Shown piece by piece: positions 17,892 through 25,751 of a stretch of DNA of 64,000 nucleotides. How positions within the stretch are numbered: position 1 is the first letter of the stretch; every line of letters starts with the position of its first letter. Made by a program: the position numbers and the translations under genes. The stretch is from CAZZNQ01 sp964655775. GTDB taxonomy: Bacteria > Planctomycetota > Brocadiia > SM23-32. Location: assembly GCA_964655775.1 (NCBI GenBank), contig CAZZNQ010000012.1:1-64000 (forward strand), written 5' to 3'. Under the pieces are notes generated by a model. The model was not told where the DNA came from and did no database searches. It worked only from the letters and a program-made list of their open reading frames with translations.

Positions 17892-19490
17892 ATGGGACGC
17901 GATTGCGCACAGCACACTGAAAGGCTTTCGGAATACCTGGACGGCCGCCTGCACGGCGAGCAGAAGGCCGCGCTGGAGGCACACCTCCACGACTGCGCCG
18001 AATGCGCCGCCGAGCTTGAATCGCTCCGGCGCACGGCGGAGGTCGTTAGGGACCTGCCGCACCGCAAGCCGGCCGAAGGGTTCGCCGGGCGCGTGAAGGC
18101 GCGGATACGCGAGGAAGGGGCTGCGGGCCCGGCGTCGGCCGCCTCCGCTTCCGACGGCAGGAAACCCGGCCCGAGGATTCTGTCGTTCCGGTCGCTGCTG
18201 GTGCGCCGCATCTTGCCGGTTGCGGCCATGTTCCTGGTGGTGCTGGGGCTGACCTTCGGAGTGGCGCGTTTGTCGCGCGATCGAGGTGAAGCCACAGTCG
18301 ATGCGCTGCAGCTTGCCAAGGAGATTGCCGAGCCGCCTTCCGGGCAGCCGGTGGGGGAGCGGTCCGACGGAAGGCAGCCTGTTGTGGCGCGGGTCGGATC
18401 CGACGTGGACACACCGGCACCCGAACGGTTCCGAACCGCGACGCCGATGGCCCCGGCGCCGTCCCTGAAGGCAGGGGGGCGCGGCGCTCATCTTGAGGAG
18501 GTGGCCGACGCGATCGTGGCCGCTCCGCAGGCCGCTTCCGAGGCGGAAACGGTTCCGGTAGCCGAGGAGGACCGGTCGGGGCTGGCGGGAAACATCGACA
18601 GTGACGCATACAGTCATCTGGCCATGGCAGGTGAGGAGGAGCCGATCATGTTCGTTCAGGCTCCTGCGCGCGAGGCGGCTGCGCCGCGCCTCGCGCCTCA
18701 GCAGGTGCTGACGCTGTCCTCTCGCGAGCCGACTGAGATGGCGCAGCGCGCGGTGACGGTCGCCAACAGCCGCGGGCTACCGGCGTCACTCGCCCTCCAC
18801 GGTGGTAAGGACGCCGGCATGGTGGACGTCTATCTGAACGTGCCGCGCGACCGCTATGAACTCGTCCTGGCCGACCTGAGCGACCTGGGCGGCCCGCGCG
18901 ATCAGATGCTCAGTAATACCAGTCTGGCCCGGGGGGAGTTCTTCGATGAAACCGTCGAGTACTACGCCCGCCGCTTGAAGGCCCGTGGGGTGCGCTCAGA
19001 GACGAACCTTTTCGGAGGGGCCGCCGGCAGAATGGAGCAAGCCGCGGAAGGCCGCGAGAATGGACGCCTGCCGCGCGAGCCCCGGCCGCGGGCGAAAGGC
19101 CCCGCGGTGGTAGCGGAATCCGAGGGCCATGCCGCTGGCGGCGCGGCGGTGGGCTTGCCGGCGCGGATGGCGGCGAACGCTGCGGCTGAGGCCGACTCCC
19201 CCCGCTCTGCCCGCGGACGGCCGTTGGACGAGGAGGGCGGTGCGTTGCGCGATCTGCGGTCTGTGTCCGAACACGCACTGTCGCTGGAGCAGGAGGAACC
19301 GGAAAGTAGACAGCACCGACGAACTGCACTCGGCCGAACCGGAGAAGTGCTGGACAAGCAGGAAGTATCCGGGGCCGGGGGGCTTGCGGAGCCGACGGCC
19401 CGGACGGATCCGGGGCTGGGCCATGTCCTTCTCCAGGTGCGGATCATGCGTCCGAGGCCGGCCGGTGAGGGTATTCCTGCGTCGGAGTAG
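17892..19490 (+). CDS. Zinc-finger anti-sigma factor with large extracytoplasmic region
   Basis: 532 residues. The N-terminus holds the anti-sigma zinc-finger signature H-x3-C-x2-C (HLHDCAEC near residues 33-40) of the zf-HC2/ZAS family that binds region 2-4 of ECF factors. A single transmembrane helix follows at about residues 105-125. The remaining about 400 residues lie outside the membrane: a low-complexity Pro/Ala/Glu-rich stretch, then about residues 285-365 with the sequence VDVYLNVPRDRYELVLADL, resembling the DUF4349 fold, then another disordered Arg/Ala-rich tail. The size is far above the usual 200-300 residues for anti-sigma factors. Cotranscribed with the sigma gene. Confidence 0.82.
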   Translation: MGRDCAQHTERLSEYLDGRLHGEQKAALEAHLHDCAECAAELESLRRTAEVVRDLPHRKPAEGFAGRVKARIREEGAAGPASAASASDGRKPGPRILSFRSLLVRRILPVAAMFLVVLGLTFGVARLSRDRGEATVDALQLAKEIAEPPSGQPVGERSDGRQPVVARVGSDVDTPAPERFRTATPMAPAPSLKAGGRGAHLEEVADAIVAAPQAASEAETVPVAEEDRSGLAGNIDSDAYSHLAMAGEEEPIMFVQAPAREAAAPRLAPQQVLTLSSREPTEMAQRAVTVANSRGLPASLALHGGKDAGMVDVYLNVPRDRYELVLADLSDLGGPRDQMLSNTSLARGEFFDETVEYYARRLKARGVRSETNLFGGAAGRMEQAAEGRENGRLPREPRPRAKGPAVVAESEGHAAGGAAVGLPARMAANAAAEADSPRSARGRPLDEEGGALRDLRSVSEHALSLEQEEPESRQHRRTALGRTGEVLDKQEVSGAGGLAEPTARTDPGLGHVLLQVRIMRPRPAGEGIPASE

Positions 19491-19499
19491 TCCGGCCGG

Positions 19500-19814
19500 T
19501 CACGACGTGGAACTGTTCTTCCCGCCGCCACCGAATAACCATCCCAGAAGGCACCCGCGTGCCTCGCGCTCCTGTCCGACGGCCATGAACTTCTTCTGTC
19601 GCTCCCTGGCCAGGGTCTCCGCGAGCAGCCCGTCCAGCGCCGCGTAGCGTTCGCGAATCGCGGGGTAGTCTTCCGCCATCTCCAAAAGCTCCTCCGCCTC
19701 TCTCAGCAGCCGATGCGCTTTGCCCTCGCCGCGTTCCAGAAGTGCGCGCAGATCGTCCATCAGCTTCCGCATGTGAAGCTCGTATTCTTCCGCCGTCAGC
19801 GCCGGTTCGGCCAT
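19500..19814 (-). CDS. Small coiled-coil protein of unknown function
   Basis: 104 residues. The first 80 are strongly helical with heptad-like Leu/Glu/Arg spacing (DDLRALLERGEGKAHRLLRE), then a glycine-rich end (CLLGWLFGGGGKNSSTS). No family recognised. It faces the anti-sigma gene, ending 10 bases from it, and diverges from the radical SAM gene. Confidence 0.5.
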   Translation of the reverse strand: MAEPALTAEEYELHMRKLMDDLRALLERGEGKAHRLLREAEELLEMAEDYPAIRERYAALDGLLAETLARERQKKFMAVGQEREARGCLLGWLFGGGGKNSSTS

Positions 19815-19931
19815 CCCCGTCTCCCTCTTGCGTCCGTCCGGATTGTAACGCGGAAGCCGCGTGCGTCAAAGCGCATGCTGGACACCATCGTGGCTCCCTG
19901 ATGGAATCCTGAGGAAACGACGAAATACCCA

Positions 19932-19960
19932 TTGACACGGGGCTGGGGCGCGCGTATAAT
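19932..19960 (+). promoter_or_regulatory. Consensus sigma-70 promoter of the radical SAM gene
   Basis: TTGACA at 19932-19937 and TATAAT at 19955-19960 with a 17-base spacer: a perfect match to the bacterial housekeeping consensus, unusual in such GC-rich DNA. Predicted transcript start near 19967. It drives the radical SAM gene downstream. Confidence 0.75.
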
Positions 19961-19994
19961 GATAGTAGCTGATAGGGCACGATAGAGCAGAGAT

Positions 19995-21173
19995 ATGAAT
20001 AAGAGCGCAAGATATGCTGCGAGGGGGCGTCTGAAGGCGAGCGGGGAGCGCGGCATGCGGGAGGCATCCCATCCGCCGGCCCACAGCGCGGGGCAGCCGG
20101 CCATGTATGACCGGTTTACGCTTTCCCTGGTGCTGAATCACGACTGCAACATGCTCTGCACCTACTGCTACACGGGGGCGAAGTTCAACCGTCCCATGCG
20201 CGAAGAGGTGGCGCAGAGGGCCGTAGACCGGGCCGTTGCCAGCATCGCTCCCGGCGGTGAGCTCAGGCTGGAATTCTCCGGAGGCGAACCTCTGCTGGAC
20301 GCGCCACTCGTGGCCACGCTGCTGGAATATGCGCGCTACCGGTGCCGCACGGGTGACGTGCACCTGACCGTGCATCTCTCGACCAACGGGACCGTGGCGG
20401 CGTCATCGGCCTGGGCGTTGATGACCGGCGGCGATCTGGAGCTGGGCATAAGCCACGACGGGCTGCCGGCCGTCCACAACAGGCACCGAAGGATGTCCGA
20501 CGGCGGGCCGAGTTCGTCGCTCGTCCTGAGGACTGTGCGGCGTCTGGTCGCTGAGGGGGTGTCGTTCCAGGTAGAGATGGTTGTGCGACCCGACGACGTT
20601 GAGTTTCTGTCCGCAGGAATCGTCTTTCTGGCGTCGCTCGGAGTGCGCGGCATAGCGCCGCGCCTGGACCTGTGGAGCTGCTGGACGAAGGCGCACCTGC
20701 AGAGCCTGGAGCATGCCATCGTGGACTGCGCCCGCATCTGGCGAGAGATGTGGCCGGATCTCTGGATCACCTGGTTCGACGAGCGCGCGATGCGTATATC
20801 CGGAGCGGTACCCGACCGGCAGGCGCCCGAGCTGCGCGAGGGGGAGATAGCGGTGTCCCCAAGTGGGGGCCTGTACCCGTGCGCTCGTCTGGTGCGCGAG
20901 GACCGGGACGATGATCCGGCGCGGCTGCCCGGCGACGTCTTCGCGGGTGACGACTTCGTCGGAGTCGAAGAGGGCCGCTTGGAGTGTCCCTTCGAGTGTT
21001 CCCGTTGTGGCATACGGCCGATGTGTGCCGCCGAGAGCGCCTGCACGCGGTACATGCGGTCGGGCGACTCCGGTAGGCCCGACGAACTGCTCTGCACCTT
21101 CAGCCGAGTGTGTTACCGCGAGACCCTTAGGGCGATGGAATCGCTCTGCGGCATCATGATTGGAAGCGCGTAG
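19995..21173 (+). CDS. Radical SAM protein with SPASM-like C-terminus
   Basis: 392 residues from the ATG at 19995; a second ATG at 20055 has a better ribosome site (GGGGAGCG) and may be the real start. The radical SAM cluster motif is CNMLCTYC (C51, C55, C58 in the longer form), followed by FSGGEPLL (SAM binding GGE) and an STNG motif. The C-terminus has seven or more cysteines in a SPASM/twitch-like pattern (YPCARL, CPFECSRCGIRPMC, SACTRY, LLCTFSRVC), which binds auxiliary iron-sulfur clusters in peptide-modifying enzymes and in anaerobic sulfatase maturases. Substrate unknown: no precursor peptide or partner transporter is recognisable nearby. A strong promoter and a 444-base non-coding downstream region set it apart. 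Confidence 0.85.
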   Translation: MNKSARYAARGRLKASGERGMREASHPPAHSAGQPAMYDRFTLSLVLNHDCNMLCTYCYTGAKFNRPMREEVAQRAVDRAVASIAPGGELRLEFSGGEPLLDAPLVATLLEYARYRCRTGDVHLTVHLSTNGTVAASSAWALMTGGDLELGISHDGLPAVHNRHRRMSDGGPSSSLVLRTVRRLVAEGVSFQVEMVVRPDDVEFLSAGIVFLASLGVRGIAPRLDLWSCWTKAHLQSLEHAIVDCARIWREMWPDLWITWFDERAMRISGAVPDRQAPELREGEIAVSPSGGLYPCARLVREDRDDDPARLPGDVFAGDDFVGVEEGRLECPFECSRCGIRPMCAAESACTRYMRSGDSGRPDELLCTFSRVCYRETLRAMESLCGIMIGSA

Positions 21174-21617
21174 GTGCTCGAATGCAGACTGTGATATCAA
21201 TGCGACGGGAGGGAGAAAGGGCCGGCCGGCTTGTTCCACCTCTTGCCACCATAGGAGGCGGCTTTACCGCCGGTCGTCTCCAGGCAGGCCGGTTCTTCTC
21301 CTGTCCCGTCGCCCCAAGTTGCAGTGTTTTGCGAAGCCGGGGTCCTGGAAGGTCGGGCAGAATCGGACGCCGTTGTGAGGGCGGCAGACCGAATCGACGC
21401 CGCGGGCCGGCCCTGTGCAAGCACGCCGGTGGGGAACCGGCGCGTGCCCGGGACGGTCGGTTGAGTGTCGGCCCGGCCGGACACCCCGTCAGGCCTCACG
21501 GGCCCCGGCTCCTTCCATGCCTTGCGAGAGGCGGTGTTTGAAAACCGCTCCCCCGGTGGGTAACCTCTCCGTCTTCCGCTGTCCCTTCTCACTCCAGACG
21601 ATTGCCGGGAGCAGAAC
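21174..21617 (+). other. 444-base gene-free region rich in inverted repeats
   Basis: No convincing coding frame. Visible stems include GGCGG/CCGCC at 21257-21271, a nine-pair stem with a two-base bulge at 21421-21447 (arms GCACGCCGG and CCGGC-GTGC), GTGTC/GACAC at 21465-21484, and a nested pair GAGAGG/CCTCTC (21526-21531 with 21564-21569) enclosing GCGGT/ACCGC. This clustering suggests a structured RNA or a leader for the epimerase gene at 21618. Searched by eye for RNase P, tmRNA, SRP RNA, cobalamin riboswitch and tRNA signatures without success. Confidence 0.4.
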
Positions 21618-22481
21618 ATGGAAGTTGCCTCCAGAGACGTTTCGATTGCACACGCCGGAGTCAACTGCCTGGATGCCGTAGGCGCGCTGGGCATCCGGGC
21701 GGTGGACCTGCTGATCGATCGCGAGATGACGACCTCGCGCTTCACCGACCCGAACGGGGAGGCCTATGATCTGGGCGATGCGGCGGGGCGGGAGCGCTTC
21801 CGCGGCGATCTCGCGTCGGCCGGCGTGAGGATATGCGGGCTGACGCTGATGACGGAGTTCACGCGCGAGGACCTGGATGCCGAGATAGAATGGGCGATCC
21901 GCGCCTGCGGGCTCACGGCCGAACTGGATGCGGACGCACTGCGGGTGGACCCATGGATGCGGGAGCCCGGCATGCCCGTGCAGGCGTTCCGCAAGCGAAT
22001 GGCGTCCGCGATCCGGCGCGTGCTGGCCGAGACGGACGGGGTGCCGATCGGCGTCGAGAACCACGGTTACCAGGGAAACCAGCCGGAGTTCCTGGAGGCG
22101 CTGATCGGGGAAGTGGCTTCGGATCGGTTCGGGCTCACGCTGGATACCGGCAACTTCTATTGGGCCGGCCATCCGCTGGACACGGTCTACGACATCATCG
22201 AGCGCTTCGCCGGGGTGGTGAAGTACACTCACGTGAAGAATATCCGCTATCCCGAAGACAAGCGCCAGGTGAATCGGGAGCCCGGTTGGGAGTACCTCAA
22301 GCACGTCTCGCCCGTGCCGGACGGCGACGTGGACCATGCTCGCGTGGTCCAGGCGCTGTCGGCGGCCGGCTACGACGGCGCCCTTGTCATCGAGGACGAG
22401 TCACACGTCAACCGGAGCCGTGAGGATTACGCCAAGGCATTGCGGCGCGACGTGCGGCACCTGCAGGGGGTGCTTACCTGA
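21618..22481 (+). CDS. Sugar phosphate isomerase/epimerase (xylose isomerase-like TIM barrel)
   Basis: 287 residues, ATG preceded by GGGAGCAG. The AP endonuclease family 2/xylose isomerase-like barrel is indicated by four metal-ligand sites: GVENHG (Glu), LDTGNFYW (Asp), YTHVKNI (His) and VIEDES (Glu). Such proteins act as epimerases or isomerases of free or phosphorylated sugars and inositols. Substrate not deducible. It ends three bases before the convergent metallophosphoesterase. Confidence 0.82.
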   Translation: MEVASRDVSIAHAGVNCLDAVGALGIRAVDLLIDREMTTSRFTDPNGEAYDLGDAAGRERFRGDLASAGVRICGLTLMTEFTREDLDAEIEWAIRACGLTAELDADALRVDPWMREPGMPVQAFRKRMASAIRRVLAETDGVPIGVENHGYQGNQPEFLEALIGEVASDRFGLTLDTGNFYWAGHPLDTVYDIIERFAGVVKYTHVKNIRYPEDKRQVNREPGWEYLKHVSPVPDGDVDHARVVQALSAAGYDGALVIEDESHVNRSREDYAKALRRDVRHLQGVLT

Positions 22482-22484
22482 CGG

Positions 22485-23366
22485 TCAGGGCGCCGCTTTC
22501 TCCGTCAGGTCGGACGGGTCGGCGGCGAACACGTGCACGGCATAGTCGCCGCTTTCCAGGTCCATCTTGATCAGCCGCTTCAGCGTGTACTCGCTGCCTA
22601 CGCAGAACGCCTCCAGTTGAGCTTTATCGCAGCTTCCCAGGCCGTGCCGGTGTCCGGCGAAGGCGTAGCGCACCTTCGGGCAGTCGAGCAGCAGCGCGCC
22701 CAAGCGCTCGGAGCCCATGAAGGCCCGGCAGAACTCATACGCGACGCTGGACTCGCCGTAGAGAAGCTCGGCAAAGGGCAGGTGGTGAAGCATGGCGACC
22801 ACCGTGTGCACGCGCGGTTCGATGGCGCGGTAGGCGGCCTTCAGCTTGCGCAGGCACTTCTCCGTGAACTCGGCGTCGGACATCTCCCAGTCGATGAACT
22901 TGCCGTCGTTCCAGTTGCATACGCCCGGCAGTTCCTTGCTCTCGTACTGGGAGATCGGGATGTTCAGCTCCCGGTTGCGGAAGCTGTAATCGTACCATCC
23001 TATGTTGCCGACGAAGCCGATGCGTTCAGCCACGGCCGGTTCGGCGTCCAGCATGATGAAGCCGCAGTCACGGGCGATGGACGGCAGCACCTCCCGGTAT
23101 TTGCGGTCGCTGCCCGTGCCGGCCGTCCACAGGTCGTGGTTGCCGGGCACCACCAGTTTGAGGCCGTCGAAGTCGGCGAACAGCTCCAGGCATGCACGGA
23201 AGTACTCCGTCTCGGCGTCCGCCACGTCGCCGGCGATGGCGAAGACGTCGGCGCCGGAGTGGCGGACGTATTCGGCCATCTTCACCGTGCACGCATCGCC
23301 GCTGCGATAAAGGCCGTAGTGCAAGTCGGCCGTAACAAGCAGTTTTCGGGGATCTTCTCCCGCCAT
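22485..23366 (-). CDS. Calcineurin-like metallophosphoesterase
   Basis: 293 residues. The two-metal phosphoesterase motifs are complete: ADLHYG (D-x-H), AGDVAD (G-D), PGNHD (G-N-H-D), LHHLPF (H) and AGHRHG (G-H-x-H). The sequence between motifs is long and lacks export signals, so a cytoplasmic phosphodiesterase or phosphatase is likely. Substrate unknown. Its upstream region contains hairpin repeats shared with the 3' end of the ROK gene. Confidence 0.85.
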   Translation of the reverse strand: MAGEDPRKLLVTADLHYGLYRSGDACTVKMAEYVRHSGADVFAIAGDVADAETEYFRACLELFADFDGLKLVVPGNHDLWTAGTGSDRKYREVLPSIARDCGFIMLDAEPAVAERIGFVGNIGWYDYSFRNRELNIPISQYESKELPGVCNWNDGKFIDWEMSDAEFTEKCLRKLKAAYRAIEPRVHTVVAMLHHLPFAELLYGESSVAYEFCRAFMGSERLGALLLDCPKVRYAFAGHRHGLGSCDKAQLEAFCVGSEYTLKRLIKMDLESGDYAVHVFAADPSDLTEKAAP

Positions 23367-23390
23367 GATTCTGCCCTTGTTTTCGAGTCA

Positions 23391-23412
23391 ATGCGGGGCT
23401 GCCGCCCCGCAT
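23391..23412. repeat. GC-rich palindromic hairpin
   Basis: Nine-pair perfect stem (ATGCGGGGC/GCCCCGCAT) with a four-base loop, in the gap between the ROK and metallophosphoesterase genes. On the minus strand it is preceded by TTAG. No T-run follows on either strand, so a REP-type element is more likely than a terminator. Confidence 0.5.
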
Positions 23413-23552
23413 CTAAGAGGTATTACACAAGTACTCCACTGTTCGGCTTGCAGCAACGCGGCCGCGCTACCCCTGCAACGGGTAGAGCGGGGCGTCTCGC
23501 CCCGCTGCGTCGATGAAGCAGAGCCGGCTAAGACTAATGTACTCCCTCTTAG
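23413..23552. repeat. Possible 140-bp element with CTAAGAGG inverted ends
   Basis: CTAAGAGG at 23413-23420 and its exact complement CCTCTTAG at 23545-23552 flank a segment that contains a GTAG-headed hairpin and other short inverted repeats; the right end includes the ROK stop codon. An eight-base pair at this spacing can arise by chance, but with the enclosed palindromes it may be a miniature inverted-repeat element or a folded 3' region. Confidence 0.3.
23480..23506 (+). repeat. GTAG-headed REP-like hairpin
   Basis: GGGTAG is followed by a nine-pair perfect stem (AGCGGGGCG/CGCCCCGCT) with a three-base loop. A GTAG head in front of a GC-rich palindrome is the hallmark of REP sequences mobilised by Y1-type (TnpA-REP/RAYT) transposases. 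A similar element with the same head lies at 40048-40080 on the other strand. Confidence 0.5.
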
Positions 23553-24439
23553 AATAGAAGCGCCGCAGCGCCCAGCATGCCCGCGTTTGTGCCCAGGGCG
23601 GCGGGCACGATGCGCAGTTCCTCGCGCGTCACGCGGTTGATGTACTTCATCGCCCTGTGGAACATGGGCTCCTCGAACAGATCCCAAGCTTTGGCCAGCG
23701 AGCCGCCCAGCACGATCACGTCCGGGTCCACGATGTTCGCCACGTAGGCGATGGGCACGGCCAGATCGGTGCCGTACTCCCGCCAGGCCTCCCGGGCGGC
23801 CTCGTCTCCGCTTCTGGCGCGCTCGGCTATCTCCTTCGCCGTCGCCACCTTCTCGGTGAGTTTTTTATAGTTGCGCGCGACGGACCGGCCGCAGGTTTTC
23901 TCCTCGACGTGGTCTCCCTGGTAGGGCGAACACCATATCTCGGCGGCGGCACCGCGCGGGCCGTCGAACAGCCGGCCGCCTATCACCAGGAAGCAGCCTA
24001 TGCCGGTCCCCAAGGTGAAACCGGCGCAGACGTCGGTGTCGGCGCCCGCGCCGAACCGTGCCTCCGCCAGACCGAAGCAGTTGGCATCGTTGTTCATCAC
24101 GACCTCGCAGCCCAGTGCATCGGAAAGCCGCGAGACGATCGGGCAGTTGTGCAGCGAGGGTAGGTTGCCGGTGTCGAGGATCACGCCGTTTGCCAGGTCA
24201 AGCGGCGCCGGGGAGCCCAGGCCGGCTCCGCGCAGGTCGGCCGGGCCTACGTTGGCGTCGTCCATCGCCCGCCTGGCCGCGCGCACAATGTTGCCGACGA
24301 CGGCGTCAGTATCCTTGTCCGCCTCGGTCGCCGCCCGCGCTTCCGAAAGCGCATCGCCCGAGGGCGTAACCACGCCGGCGCAGATCTTTGTGCCGCCCAG
24401 GTCGATGCCCAGTGCGGGCTTCCCCTCATGGGATGTCAT
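23549..24439 (-). CDS. ROK family sugar kinase (glucokinase-like)
   Basis: 296 residues. The N-terminal phosphate loop reads GIDLGGTKICAG, the catalytic and sugar-binding site is NNDANCFGLAE, and GTGIGC is the phosphate-2 loop. These define the ROK family, which phosphorylates glucose, mannose, allose or N-acylhexosamines. The usual zinc-binding C-x-C-G-x-x-G-C motif and the EIGH histidine are absent; instead EIWCSPYQGDHVEEKTC is found, so the metal site is changed. GGAG precedes the start. Sugar specificity unknown. Confidence 0.85.
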   Translation of the reverse strand: MTSHEGKPALGIDLGGTKICAGVVTPSGDALSEARAATEADKDTDAVVGNIVRAARRAMDDANVGPADLRGAGLGSPAPLDLANGVILDTGNLPSLHNCPIVSRLSDALGCEVVMNNDANCFGLAEARFGAGADTDVCAGFTLGTGIGCFLVIGGRLFDGPRGAAAEIWCSPYQGDHVEEKTCGRSVARNYKKLTEKVATAKEIAERARSGDEAAREAWREYGTDLAVPIAYVANIVDPDVIVLGGSLAKAWDLFEEPMFHRAMKYINRVTREELRIVPAALGTNAGMLGAAALLF

Positions 24440-24513
24440 GTTCTCCGGCTCCTCGGTTGCGTTCTTCTCGGATGCGGGGACAAGGTGTCAGAGAAGTCGG
24501 CGCCTCCGGGCGG

Positions 24514-25071
24514 TCACGTCACGAAACCGTCCGGCAGAGCGGCCACGTACGGCAGGTGCCGCCACAGGTCATTGTGGTCGAGTCCGTAGCCCACCAGGAA
24601 CGAATCGGCGACCGTCGCGCCGACATAGTCCGCGCGGTGGCACACCGGCTTTGTCGTTTCCTTGCGCAGCAGCACGCAGGACCTCAGGCTTGCGGGTCGT
24701 TCCGCGAAGAAGATTTCGTGAAGCCGTGCGAGCGTGTTGCCGCTGTCGAGGATGCAGTCCAGGATGAGGACGTCCCGCCCGCGCAGCTTCAGTTCGTCTG
24801 TATCGCAGTCGACTCTGACCACGGGTCCTCGGGTGGTTCCCGCGTAACTTCTCGCCCGCACGAATTCCATCTCCACCGGCATGTCCAGACGACGCACCAG
24901 GTCGGCCGCGAAGAAGGCTGCTCCCTTCAGCACCGCCACGGCCATCAGCGGCGCGTCGGGCGCATGGTCGCTCGCTATGGACTCGGCCAGATCGTCTATG
25001 AGCCGCTCGATACGGCCGGCTGTCAGGAGCGGCTTCAGGTTTGCGGGATCGGGCGTGGTCTGGAGATTCAC
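24514..25071 (-). CDS. hpt: Hypoxanthine phosphoribosyltransferase
   Basis: 185 residues. Purine salvage enzyme making IMP or GMP from hypoxanthine or guanine and PRPP. The N-terminal loop VLKGAAFFAADLVRR and the MEFVRARSYAG segment match Hpt; the PRPP-binding motif is VLILDCILDSGNTL, a slightly altered form of the usual [LIV]xx[ED]DxxDTGxTL. The C-terminal VGYGLDHNDLWRHLPYVAAL is the classical Hpt ending (VGYGLDYxxxYRxLPYV). Confident family call. Confidence 0.9.
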   Translation of the reverse strand: MNLQTTPDPANLKPLLTAGRIERLIDDLAESIASDHAPDAPLMAVAVLKGAAFFAADLVRRLDMPVEMEFVRARSYAGTTRGPVVRVDCDTDELKLRGRDVLILDCILDSGNTLARLHEIFFAERPASLRSCVLLRKETTKPVCHRADYVGATVADSFLVGYGLDHNDLWRHLPYVAALPDGFVT

Positions 25072-25160
25072 AGGAAATGCTCCTTGGGTACGGGTCCCTC
25101 AAAGCGCAGAGCGACACTACCATATCCAGGATGGAACGGACAAGGGAAGGGGTGAGTCGG

Positions 25161-25598
25161 TCACATCCAGGCCGCCGTGCCGCCGGCTTCGCCCACGAAC
25201 GGGTTCATCTCGTACATGATCAGCGCCGACCAGTCCGAGGAATCCGTAGCCGGCATGAACTTCACGTCCAGAACCTTAGCTCCGGTCAGTCGGCCCAGTC
25301 GGTCGTTCACGAGTTCGGCCAGCTTGTTGCGATCTTCGGCGGCGACGGTGATGACGCGGGTTGACTGCTTGTTCTGCGGCTGGCTGCAGTGGGCAAGCTG
25401 CTGAAGGATGCCCTGGATGAGGAAAAGGCGCGAGAGGTACTTGTCCCGGAGATCGTGCACTGCCGTCGAGTACGAGTAGGGGTCGAAGATGTCTTCGAGT
25501 TCTTGGTCGCCGTTGATGAGGGCGTTGATGAGCTCTTCTCTCAGATGGGCCTGGATCTTAGCCAGCCTGCGGGCAAGTGCTCCAGCGTCTCTGCTCAT
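25161..25598 (-). CDS. Hypothetical helical protein
   Basis: 145 residues, mostly helical in the first 90 with a glutamate/leucine pattern, followed by a mixed region (TRVITVAAEDRNKLAELVNDRLGR) and an aromatic, acidic end. No motif or family is recognised. It lies 90 bases upstream of the Hpt gene in the same direction and may be cotranscribed with it. Confidence 0.55.
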   Translation of the reverse strand: MSRDAGALARRLAKIQAHLREELINALINGDQELEDIFDPYSYSTAVHDLRDKYLSRLFLIQGILQQLAHCSQPQNKQSTRVITVAAEDRNKLAELVNDRLGRLTGAKVLDVKFMPATDSSDWSALIMYEMNPFVGEAGGTAAWM

Positions 25599-25751
25599 CG
25601 CGAAACCGTCTTCGAGGGGGGCGCTTGGCTCAACACCTCTCGATTATAGGTAGGCGCAACGGCGATGTCAACCTGCTGAACCACTTGGCAGACGTGGAGA
25701 AAAGCTGTGGCCCCGGCGTGATCCAGCAGCATCCACAGCCGTTGGCGGCCA

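Noticed and set aside
19444..20067. 207-residue antisense frame over the radical SAM promoter
   Set aside because: Overlaps the consensus promoter and the short helical gene in another frame; no domain.
21526..21569. tRNA-like (possible tRNA-Sec) stem around TTTGAAA/TTTCAAA
   Set aside because: Loop is eight bases, no T-arm GTTCGA and no acceptor pairing could be found on either strand.
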